This document shows, piece by piece, positions 34,810-46,000 of a stretch of 64,000 nucleotides of DNA. Source of the DNA: DAOPYU01 sp942493245 (GTDB taxonomy: Bacteria; Sumerlaeota; Sumerlaeia; UBA8349); assembly GCA_942493245.1 (NCBI GenBank), contig OW818685.1, positions 1,922,001-1,986,000 of the forward strand, written 5' to 3'. Position 1 is the stretch's first letter; each line of letters begins with the position of its first letter. A program made the translations under genes and the position numbers. Under the pieces are notes generated by a model. The model ran no database searches, was not told the origin of the DNA, and was given only the letters and a program-made list of their open reading frames with translations.

Positions 34810-36255
34810 GTGCGTTTGTGTCGCTTTCTGCGCTTTCTAGGACTATGTGTTTGGGTCTGGACTGTGGGATTCGGTTCAGACCCAAACGCCCGGGCCGAAG
34901 AACTGCGCGTGGACTTCGGCGCGGAAACGGGCGGGGTGATCCGGCCTCTGCATGGAGTGAACGGTGGGGTCTTGACCACGGGGGAAACGGTGGATCTGAC
35001 GGCCCACTGGCGGGACGTGAAGATCCCGTTGACGCGGTTGCACGATTGCGAGTTTCCGCGTCCGGATCTGGTGGATCTGCATGCCGTTTTCCCGGACGCT
35101 CTGGCGGACCCGGAGGCGCCTTCGAGTTATCAGTTTGCGCGGACCGACGATTATCTGGCGGCGATTCATAACACCGGGGCGGGTGTGGTTTACCGCCTGG
35201 GAGAGAGTATTGAACATTCCCGGAGGCGGTACTACGTCCACCCGCCGGTGGATTATGCAAAGTGGGCAGGAGCGTGTGTCGGGATCATCCGGCATTACAA
35301 CGACGGGTGGGCCAACGGTTTTCAGTACGGCATTCGGTATTGGGAAATCTGGAACGAGCCGGAGAATCGCCCGGCCATGTGGAGCGGCAGCGACGCGGAT
35401 TATTACCGGTTGTATGCGACAGCCGCCCGGGCCATAAAGACTCGTTTCCCCGACTTGAAAGTCGGCGGGCCTTCGGTGGGGGCGACGGGCGAACTGGCGG
35501 GAGACCGTTTGCAGGCCACGCCCTTTCTGGAGGGGTTTCTCAAGATGTGCCGGGAAGAAAGCGTCCCGCTGGATTTTTTCTCGTGGCACACCTACACGGA
35601 CGATCCGTCTCTCTATGCGCGCAAAGCGCGTGCGATCCGGGCCTGGCTGGACGGCAAGGGGTTTCGGAACACCGAGATTCACGTGAACGAATGGAACTAC
35701 CTGCCGGGGAACGACTGGAGTCCGATGCTGAGTGTCGGTGAGGGGGAAAAACGGCGGCAGTGGTACGAGGAACAGGGGGGCGCGGCTGGCGCCGCGTTCG
35801 TGACCTCTGTCTTGCTCGACCTGCAGGACAGTCCGGTGGATGTGTCCAATTTTTATAGTGGGGACACCAATAATTTTGGCATTTTCGACCGTTTTGGCGC
35901 GCCCAAGAAAACCTTCTACGCGTTCAAGGCGTTTGCCCGCTTACTCGAGACGCCCGTGCGGGTCGGAGTATCCGGCAATCAGGCGGGGCAGGCGGTCCTG
36001 TGCGCGGGACTGAATCGCGAGCGCACCGAGGGAACGGTTTTAATCAGCCGTTATCGCGCATGTGAACCGAATTTCGACCTTGTGGTGGAACGGCTGCCGT
36101 GGCAGGGGGAAACGACATGCCGGGTTTTCAAACTGGATGCCCGGTCTTCTCTGGAGTGCGTGGCAGAAAAAAAATTCTCCGCGGGTTCCGCGGTGCGTTT
36201 GCCGTGTGAAGTGGCGCCCCCTGGCGTTTTAGTTGTCCGAATGATCGGGAACTGA
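34810..36255 (+). CDS. Secreted GH39-like beta-xylosidase/glycosidase
   Basis: Exported clan GH-A enzyme of 481 residues. A signal peptide (about 1-29, ending near NARA) precedes a (beta/alpha)8 barrel with acid/base Glu183 in RYWEIWNEPENRPAMW and nucleophile Glu294 in EIHVNEWNYLPGNDWS, the GH39 arrangement. A small C-terminal beta domain follows. Likely substrates are xylosides or arabinosides; other GH39-like specificities are possible. There is no ATG; GTG codons at 34792 and 34810 are both possible. I chose 34810 because the signal peptide begins there. A run of ten G (34794-34803) lies between them and may serve as the ribosome-binding site. Confidence 0.8.
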   Translation: MRLCRFLRFLGLCVWVWTVGFGSDPNARAEELRVDFGAETGGVIRPLHGVNGGVLTTGETVDLTAHWRDVKIPLTRLHDCEFPRPDLVDLHAVFPDALADPEAPSSYQFARTDDYLAAIHNTGAGVVYRLGESIEHSRRRYYVHPPVDYAKWAGACVGIIRHYNDGWANGFQYGIRYWEIWNEPENRPAMWSGSDADYYRLYATAARAIKTRFPDLKVGGPSVGATGELAGDRLQATPFLEGFLKMCREESVPLDFFSWHTYTDDPSLYARKARAIRAWLDGKGFRNTEIHVNEWNYLPGNDWSPMLSVGEGEKRRQWYEEQGGAAGAAFVTSVLLDLQDSPVDVSNFYSGDTNNFGIFDRFGAPKKTFYAFKAFARLLETPVRVGVSGNQAGQAVLCAGLNRERTEGTVLISRYRACEPNFDLVVERLPWQGETTCRVFKLDARSSLECVAEKKFSAGSAVRLPCEVAPPGVLVVRMIGN

Positions 36256-37056
36256 GGATTTCTGTTGAAGCGTTTTTTCTCTATAGGTTGAGGAAGAGGC
36301 TTCTGGAATGTTTTCAGGAAAGGCCTGGGAGGAATAAGGAGCGATCTTTTCATTATAAGATAATCCATTTTTTGAGCCGGGAGTCCATTGCCCGGCTTTG
36401 TGGATTCGATTACGCTCAGGGCGTGATCTGTAGAATTGAGCGGTGGCCGCTCGGGTGTGTTTTCCAGTTTCCCCAGTTTTTTCTAAGCGGATTTGAAGAC
36501 GTATTTTCCTGTTCCTGCTTTTCGGGCGCAAGATTTTGGATCGCTCTTTGTCATGGCGTACAGAATTCTTCACTGTCCGATTCTGAACTTGACAGATATT
36601 GTGTGAGCGGCCTATTCTCGATTTGTTCGGTAAAAAGAATCATTCTCTTATTCGTTTTCAAAGGTTTGAGTAGATTTGGGGTGAAGCGGCCTTTTCTCAC
36701 GATCAAACGTTCCTGAAATGGACGTTTAGGCTGTTTTTCTGAAGTTGCGCTTTCTGGTTTTTACATGTGACTCAATTTTAGGGCCGTTTCCCTGTGCGGA
36801 GGAAGTCGCCAAAGGGGAAGAGGTTGCTTTTAATGGTTTGTATTCCTGCTTTTGCGAGGGCTTGCTTTGTGCCTTGCTGAAAATTTAGGGAAGGGGTTTT
36901 TGTGCAGGTTCTCTGCTGGAAACTTTCTGGATGTGAGATCCTTCCGGTTGCAGGGAGGAAATGGCGTCCGGGTTTTGGATAAGGTATACTGGGAGGCGTC
37001 CTCCTCTCTTTGGCCAGATAACAGATAACAGAATCAGTAAAGAAAGGAATCGAACC
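36256..37056 (+). other. 800-bp low-GC non-coding leader upstream of the giant surface-protein gene
   Basis: No convincing gene is found. Frames of up to 142 codons exist but show no family resemblance and no good starts. Lines counted by eye at 36241, 36541 and 36601 are about 40-43 % GC against about 58-62 % in adjoining genes. The region contains a 7-bp hairpin (AGCCGGG/CCCGGCT, 36375-36397), a strong promoter-like element at 36589-36618 and an inverted repeat AAACGT/ACGTTT near 36704-36727. If the promoter is used, the transcript carries about 430 nt of leader. Confidence 0.6.
36589..36618 (+). promoter_or_regulatory. Probable sigma-70-type promoter of the giant surface-protein gene
   Basis: A perfect TTGACA (36589-36594), an 18-bp spacer and TATTCT (36613-36618, four of six consensus bases). 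The spacer contains ATTGTGTGA (36598-36606), a 9-mer also found upstream of the GH127 gene and the 56520 gene. Confidence 0.5.
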
Positions 37057-40000
37057 ATGAGTAAGCGAGCGTCCGGTCTTAAATGGTCAAATTGGTTGGT
37101 TTTGATGTCGGTTGTTCTTTCCCTGCTCGGAATGGCACAAGGGGTCCAGGCGCAGATGCCTGTGACGGATGGACTCATTTGGCATCTGGACGCTTCTGCC
37201 ATTACGGGAGTCGCGGACGGCGGTAATGTCGAGACGTGGTCGGACAGCGCCCCGGCTGCTCCCGATGGAACGGCGAGCGCGGTCCTTACGCAAACGCCTC
37301 CGACGTTCAAGCAAAACGCCATCGGTGGCAAGCCTGCCGTTGCGTTCAATGGCACCGATACGGTGTTATCTTATGGAAACATTTCGGGAGTGCTGACCTA
37401 TACGCTGATCACGGTTTCGCAAACGCGGGTTTTTGACAACACGATGCGGCACATGATCAGCCACGATGGCTGGGTTACCGGCAGTGTCCATTACCGTTAC
37501 GACGGTACGGGCAACCTCTGGCTGGACGCCAATGGGGAGGGGGGGATCGGGACCACCGGCTTGCTCATCGATACACCCTACCTGAATGTGTATCGCGACA
37601 ATGGAACCAACGTCCTGACGGCGGTCAACGGGGGAACACCGGCGACGTTGACGCCGACAGCCTTCCCGACCAAGATTTTTGGACCGGGAGCCTTGGGGGC
37701 CTGGAATAATGGATCGGCATATGAGCGTTTTGCCGACATTGATCTGGCCGAAGTGATTCTCTTCGATCGGGCTTTGACCGATACGGAACTCAATGATCTC
37801 GGTTTCTACCTGGGGTTGAAGTATGGGATTGCCACGGGATACAAGGGGCCGGAGCCTGCTTTGGGTTTTGACAAGTCGCAGGTGACCCTGCCCACGCGTA
37901 CTCCCGGCGCCCCGGAGATAACCGCCAGTTTCACCCTCTCGAACGTCGGCGGGACAGGAGCCACGCCGTTGGAGATAACGGCGATCAATACGGGTTCGCT
38001 GGCGCCTTTTACCATCAAGAGTGTGGTGAAGAACGTGACCCAGACGCTTTCCTCTCCCTATGCCACGAGTCTGGATAAGGAGGCGGGCGATCAACTTGTC
38101 GTGACGGTTGCCTTCTCGCCCGCGGCTGAAGGCGCTTTTCAGGGGAGTTTGACGGTACTGAGTAATGATACCGCCAATCCGAACCAGCAGTTTGATGTCA
38201 TGGCGGTTGTCGGGGAGTCCGGATCTCCGGTGACGGACGGTCTGGTTTTCCATGTGGATGCCTCCACGGGTGTGGTGAAAGATGCCTCGAACAAAGTGGC
38301 CTACTGGGCGGACTTGTCGGGGAACGGGAACGACATGGTCAAATCGCTGGCCGCTGGACAGCCCGAGTTTGTGGACACGACGGTCAATGGGCTACCGGTT
38401 ATCCGGTTTGACGGAACGGATGACAACATGGCGACCGGCGGGCCGGTGTCTGCGAACTGGCCCACGGGTGAGGTTACCGTGGTGTTCCTGGCTAAAACAA
38501 ACGCCGCGCAGAACAACTATGTGTTCACCATGACGTCCGATCTGGGTACGAATCGCATGAGCGCTCACTTGCCGTGGGGCAACACCGTGTACTGGGACTT
38601 TGGCGATATCAACGCAAATGGGCGTCTGAGTGGTGTCTGGGAGTCGCTTGACGCCCACAATCTGTGGATGATGCAATCTTCGATCAGCGCTCCGGGCCAG
38701 AAGGTTTTCCGCAATGGCGAACTGATGGGTTCCGATGCGAATGCATCGCAGATCACGGTGGACAATCGCGGTTTCAACATCGGGGGGTTGTCGGGTACCG
38801 CCTGGCCGGGCGATCTGGCCGAGATGCTGGTATTCAACCGGGCGTTGACGGGGGGCGACCTGAACGATGTCGGGTATTACCTCCAGCAGAAGTATGGTCT
38901 GGCCACCAATTACACAGAACCGAAGGCGTCTTTCAACGTCACGCCGAACGTCATTGACTACGGTTTTGTTGAACCCGCCGAAGGCAAGGAAATGCAGGAT
39001 ATCGTCGTGAAGAACGACGGCAGCAGAGGTTCCACCTTGCAGGTGTCGTTTACCTCGACGCTTGGGAGCGCTTACACCATTGAAAGCGTTGTGCGCAGTT
39101 CCGATCCCCAGCCGGTTGTGGGCAACAATTACCAGACCGATTTGGCGGTGGGTCAGACGTTGACGATCAAGGTTGCCTTCGACCCGACGAAAACGGCTCC
39201 GGCGGGTACCGAGCAGTTGACGTTCACCCACAATGCCAGTGGAGCGCCCGAGACGGTGCCGCTTTATCTCTTTGGACGCCCGGGCAAACCCTCCATGCCG
39301 CCGATCACGGACGGTTTGTATCTGTTTGCGGCGGTGGACAATGTCACGATGGCTCGGAATGGAATGCCGGTCTGGAACTGGACCGACTATTCGGGTACGA
39401 ACCACGACGCCGTGTTGAGCGGCGGGTCTCCGACCTATGTCACCAACGCGGTCAACGGCAAGCCAGTCATTCGTTTCGGGGGCGCAGACGGCGCTTACTA
39501 CCTGTTCCCCACCTGTGAGGATACCCGGACCGTGTTTGTCGTCTTGAAAGAAGATGCCGACGCCTCTGGGGAACAACTCATGGCGCCGGTTCTTGGCAAC
39601 AAGTTCAATACGACTCCGGATTTCTGTCGTGGCGCAAACAAGGCCATCTTCAATTCAAATACGGATGGCAGCGTTTTTACGGGCGACTTTGTTCACCCGC
39701 AAATCAAAACGGCGGAAGTGCGGGTCAACGGTTCGGTGGTCAACGCCGAGCAGACTGCGGTTCCGAACAATATGTCCATCATCTCCGTCTCCGTCAGCAA
39801 TCCGGAGTGGGGCGTCTGGGTGGACCAGATTGGCCGCGATCGCAACACGGCTGAGCGCGCGTGGAAGGGCGATTATGCTGAAGTGATCATCTACAATCGC
39901 CAGTTGACGGCCAAAGAACTGCAGCGTGTGGGCGCGTATCTCCAGACCAAGTACGCCATTACCGGCACCTATGTGTCAACTCCGGAACCGGTTATCTTCA

Positions 40001-43000
40001 CCGATCCCACCTCGCTTGATTTTGGACGCGTGATGGTCAACTCCGAGAAGCAGGTGGCGCGTATTCTGGTGCGGGACGCGGGTTATGGCGCCACGCCGCT
40101 GAATATTACCGGGATTACCGTGACGGATCCGGCCTTCAAGATCATTCATGCGGTCAAGAATCAGGACACGCTTGTCGAGGCGCCGTTTGCCACTAGTATG
40201 AGTGGCGATGCGGGCGACTCAATGGTCATCACGGTTGAGTTTACGCCCCCCGCGACGGCCGGGACGAAGACCGCGAACCTGGCGATCGCCAGTAACGATG
40301 CCGCGCAGCCCAATTATCTGATTGCGCTTTCGGCCAACGTCGTGCAGGCGCAGGCCCAGACCGATTCGCCCATCCAGGATGGATTGGTGATGCACTTGGA
40401 TGCCAGCAAAGGCCTCACGGTGGATGGAAGTGGATTTGTGACGAACTGGACGGACTTGTCTGGCAATGGCAACGACATGGCCCAGGCCACTGCGGATGCG
40501 CAGCCCATGCGCGTGAACAATGTGGTGGGCGGCAAGCCGGTTGTTGTGTTCGACGGTTCAAATGACGTTCTGCAGCGCCCGGCGCCTTTGAGCGCGAACT
40601 GGCCGACCGGTGAAATCACGCTCTTCTTCATCTCCAAGACGCTGGCGATCGGATCCAATTCTATCTGCCAGACGTATCCGGACGATACGGCGAACCGCTT
40701 CAACATCCACTTGCCGTGGAGTGACAGCAACATCTATTGGGACTTTGGCAATATCGGTGGAGCCGGCCGTCTCAACAGGGTCATTGATACCGTGGACCAT
40801 CACATTATGTGGACCTTCCGTTCCTCCATGACCGAGTCGAACATGCACATCATTCGTGATGGCGTGATCGAGGCGCAAAAAGCAGGCGCTACGCCTTTTA
40901 ATCCGGTCGGTAAGGGATTCCAACTGGGGGCGATGGGAACAACCGGATGGAACGGGGAAGTCGCCGAGCTCTTGATGTTCAACCGTCCTCTGGATGAGAC
41001 GGAAATCAACGATATCGGGTATTACCTGCAGCAAAAGTACTCCTTGACGAACACGAGTTTCATGGGGCCGTGGAAGAGCATTGGAGTCACGCCGCTGGAT
41101 ATGAATTTCGGTCTTATGCCAACAGGCTCGGCCCCGCGTCAGAAATCCCTGAAAATCTTCAATGACGGTTCCTGGGGAACCACGCTGAATGTGTCGTCGG
41201 TCAATCTGGGCGCACTCGGGGGTTTCAAACTGGACAGCGCAAAATTGAACGGCGATGATCTGGCCGCTCCGTATGCGGCGGCTTTGAAGCGCGATACCGG
41301 CGATACGCTGGAAATGACCTTCTCGTTCAACCCCGCATTTCCCGGTCTGTACACAGCCGATGTTACGATTTCGAGTGACGATCCCAACTCCGCAACGCTG
41401 GTGGTGCCGTTCCAGGCGAACGTGACGGATTGGGCCAGCCGCGACATCGGTGAAGTCGGAGCGGCGGGCAGTGCCAGCGAAGAGGGCGGCTCGATTACGG
41501 TTCAGGCGTCGGGCGCCGATATCTGGGGCGACTACGACGAGTTGCATTATGTGTATCAGAAATTGAATGGAAACGGTTCTATTACGGCCCGCGTGAACAG
41601 TATCGAGCCGAATGTCAACACTTGGAGCAAGGCGGGCGTCATGGTGCGCGACAGTCTGCTTCCGGAGAGCAAAAATTTCATGACCCTGGTCTCGAAGGGC
41701 AATGGAGTGCTCTACCAGTGGCGGTCCGAAACGGGTCAGGCTTCCCTGAACATTCCCGTGGGGTTGCGGGTTTCCAAGACGGCTCCCTATTGGGTGCGGA
41801 TTTCCCGCTCGGGGAATGTCTTCCGCTCGTTCATTTCGGAGGATGGAGTGACCTGGGTCGCCAAGGAATCTCCCGATCTTGCCGACAGCGGACCGGTCGA
41901 GATCGAAATGCCTCAGGAGGTCTATATCGGTCTGGCGTTGACGTCGCATGCCGATGGCTCTCTGGTCACAGCAGTATTCGATCAGGTTCAGACGACCGGA
42001 ACGGTGACTTCGGCAATGGAGCCGCCCACGCGGGTTTTTGTGAAAGGAGACGCTACGGGGACAGGTTCCGGTGAAAATTGGACCAATGCTTTCACCGATG
42101 TCCAGACCGCAATCAACCAGGTTGCGGGAGTGTCTTCTCCGGCGGAAATCTGGGTGGCGCGGGGAACCTACCTGATTGAGAACACATTGGCGCTGGCGTC
42201 GAATGTCAGTCTGCTGGGTGGCTTCGCGGGCAATGAAACCGAGGTGGGCGAACGCGATTCGGAAAAGAATCTGACGATTCTCTCGCAGGTCACGGCGGGG
42301 CGGCGTGTCGTGCGCATGAATCGCATCGCGAACGCCGTGGTGGATGGCTTCGTGATCACGGGTGGAACGACCACTGGCACGGGTCTGGCCAATGCGGGGG
42401 CGGGTTTGCGCGCGGAATGGCTGGGAGCGGGTTGTGCGATCAACAAGTGCGTCTTCGTGGATAATGCCACGGCTGGAACCGACGCCGTGGCTGGGGCGCT
42501 CTATGTTGAAGACACGGAGGACTTGCCGGTCACCGGATGCGTCTTTGCCGGAAACAAGGCCAGTTACCGAGGCGGCGCGGTGCGTACCACGCGTTCCGAT
42601 GTGAGTTTCGAGAACTGCGTGTTCAGTGGCAACTGGTCCGCATTCCCCGGCAATGCCATCACAACCTGGTCGGGCGCCGATGGGATCAAGATCACCAACT
42701 GCACGTTTGCGGACAACTGGTCGCCGGAAGCGGGCGTGGTCTATGGGCAGAGCGGCGAGACCTTGTTGACCAATTCGGTCTTTGCCGGAAACACCCAGAC
42801 CCTCGGGGTGCTCGCGGCGGATGCGGGGATTGTCATCGAGCGAGACAGCAACCTGTTCTTCGGGAACGACAAGAACGCCCGGTTGAATGGGGTGATCGTC
42901 GGGGGAGTGGATCTCCTCGCGGATCCGAAGTTCCAGGCTGGAGTGACGGGAACGTGGACGTCCGTGGACACGGACAGCAGCGGTACCGTGACGGTCCTGA

Positions 43001-46000
43001 CGACCAGTGGAACGCCCTTTGGCGCGGACAATTCGCTGGTGGGGATGCTGATTGTGCCCTTTGCAGACTGTACCACCAACTCCCTGGCGTCTCTGGTGAT
43101 TGCCAACACGGAAAATCAGATTACGATTCTGGGCGATGCGTTTGGCGCGGTGTCGGGTTCCAGTTTTCGCGTGTTGGATTATCGTCTTCAGGACGGTTCT
43201 GCCGCGCTGGATGCCGGGACGGATACCGGACTCAACACGGATATTCTGGGCAATCCGCGTCCGCAGGGAAATGGTGTGGATCTGGGCGCGTATGAATTTG
43301 CGTCTCTGTCCGCCCTGACGCTTGTGGCCGATCCTGCCAATGGGGGTACGGTCTCGAAAACGCCCGACAAGGCGGGGTATGCGTATGGGGAAGTTGTGAC
43401 CTTGCAGGCGACGGCCGCGGATGGATGGGCTTTCAAGGGCTGGTTGGATGGCGCGACTACGCTTTCGACGGCAGCGTCCTATGAGTACACGGTCGTCGGA
43501 GGAAGCAAAACCCTCACGGCTCGATTCGAGGAACTTGCGCCGAATCAGTTTACGTTGACGGTAAATGTGGCTCCATCGGCTGGTGGTTCTGTTGCGCTCA
43601 ATCCGGCGGGAGGGGTGTACAACCAGGGTGCGGTCGTGACCCTGACAGCGACGCCGGTGGCGGGTTACCAGTTTGTCAACTGGACGGGGGATGTAACGGG
43701 TACGAATCCGTCGGTCCAGGTGACGATGGACGCTAACAAAACCGTGACGGCGAATTTCGAGATGATTCAATTCATGACGCTGACGCTGGTGGCCTATCCG
43801 GCCAACGGGGGGACGGTCTCGAAGGCGCCGGACCTGCCGGCCTATCTGACAGGCGCTCAGGTGACGCTGACGGCGACCCCGGCGGACGGTTATCAGTTCC
43901 GCGGTTGGCTGGATGGCGCGACGACGATTTCGACGACCGCGACGTTCGAGTACACGATGCCCGCGGATCATGTGACGCTTACGGCGAAGTTCAAGACGCT
44001 TCCGCCCAATCAGTTCACGGTGACGGTGGTGGCGGATCCGGCCAACGGGGGTACGGTCTCGAAGACGCCGGACCTGCCGGCCTACCTGACAGGCGCTCAG
44101 GTGACCCTGAACGCGGTGGCGGCGGAAGGCTACACGTTTGACGGGTGGTACGACGGCGCCACGCAGGTTTCGGCGAACGCCTCCTATGTTTATACGGTGG
44201 CCGACTCGAACAAGACCTTCACGGCAAAGTTTGCGTTGTCGCCCAAATACACGCTGACTCTGACGGCCGATCCGGCCAATGGGGGGACGGTTGCGAAGAC
44301 GCCGGACCAGATGGACTACCTGGCGGGTGTGGAGATCTCGTTGACGGCGACTCCGGCGGATGGATTCTCGTTCCGTGGCTGGTTGGACGGAGCGACGACG
44401 GTTTCGGCGGAGGCGTCCTATGTGTACACGATGCCCGCCGAGAACAAGACCCTCACGGCGAAGTTCAAAACCCTGCCGCCCGATCAGTACACAGTGACGG
44501 CCCTGGCCGATCCGGCCAACGGTGGCACGGTGTCGAAGACGCCGAACCAGCCGACGTATTCGGTCGGGACGGTGGTCACTCTGGACGCGGTGGCGGCGGA
44601 TGGGTACACATTCCGTGGCTGGGTGGATGGCGCCACGACGGTTTCGCAGACGGCGTCGTTCCAGCATACCGTCACGGCCGAGAACAAAACTTTCACGGCC
44701 AGATTCAAGGTGATTCCTGTGGTTCAATATACGGTTGTCGTGGTGGCCGATCCAACCAATGGTGGTACGGTCTCTAAATCGCCGAACAAAGCGACCTATT
44801 TACAGGATGAGGTGGTGACCTTGAGTGCCGTGGCGGCCGAGGGGTACACATTCCGCGGCTGGCTCGACGGTGCAACGACGGCCTCGACGCAGGCTTCCTT
44901 CGTGTACACGGTGGCTGCTAACAAAACCTTCACGGCGAAGTTCAAGGCGGTCGTCGTGGTTCCGACCTACACGCTGACGCTGGCGGCCGATCCGGCCATC
45001 GGCGGCACGGTGTCGAAGACGCCCGACCAGGCCACCTACCTGGAAGGCGCGGCGGTGACGCTGACGGCGACGGCGATGACGGGTTACGAGTTCGTGGGCT
45101 GGTACGACGGCGCGACGTTGCTTTCGTCGCTGACGTCGTACGCTTACACGATGCCCGCGGCGAACAAGTCGCTGACGGCGAAGTTCGAGTTGTCGGGTCT
45201 GCCCGCTCCGGCGAACGTGACGGCCTCGGGCAACACGTTCCGCGTGCTGCTGAACTGGGATTCCGTGACGAGCGCGACGGCTTACCTGATCGAGCGGACG
45301 GCTGTGGACTCGACCCATACGCTCAGTTGGACGGTGAGCGCGGCGGATGCGCTGGTTGGGACCGGTACGAACGCGTTTGCCGATGACACGGCCAGCCCGG
45401 CGATCCCATATGCCTACGTGGTCACGGCTCTTGACGCCCAGGAAAACCTGGGTACGCCGAGTCTGCCGGCGACGGCGACGGTGATGGCCGAGGTGTTCGC
45501 GGCTGCGAACTACAAGGTCACGTGCAAGGGCTACACGCTGGTGCGCAGCGCGTCGAACGACCTGACGTTCGAGCCGACGATTGCCGGTTCGAACCCGGGT
45601 ACGATCAAGATCGCGTTGCTGAAGAAGATGCCCTCGAACGCGGTGGACAACGCGGCCAAGGGGATCTACTACCTGACGAGCGTGACGCAGGTTCCGATGC
45701 TGCGGGTCAACGGCAGCGTCAAGACGCTGGCGTTCGACGTGCCGGTGCTGGCTCTCGTCGTGCGCGACCTGGCCAAGTCGGTTTCGGCCAAGTCGGTGAC
45801 GTTCCTGACGGCGAACGAGTTCGGCTCGATCTCGATCGCGGCGACGAAGGACTCGGGCGCGGGTCTGTACGCTCGTACGTTCATCCAGACGACGAGCGCG
45901 GGCACGACGCCGATGTCCATCAAGGTGACGGGCGCGGTGGTCGAGGAAGTCGGCTCGACCGCGACGACGGCTCAACCGATCAAGTTGCTCAACGTGGCGT

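Noticed and set aside
36288..36716. 142-codon plus-strand frame in the low-GC region
   Set aside because: It has no ribosome-binding site, no family resemblance and unusual composition. It overlaps the best promoter in the interval, so it is probably non-coding.
40558..44727. Very long minus-strand open frame (1389 codons) opposite the giant gene
   Set aside because: It is Arg/His-rich, as expected of antisense to GC-rich repetitive coding DNA. The plus-strand protein has clear domains throughout.
43315..45198. Repeated 235-bp units considered as a CRISPR array or satellite DNA
   Set aside because: The units are in frame, diverge at codon level and encode known InlB-type B-repeats. There are no short identical repeats with unique spacers.
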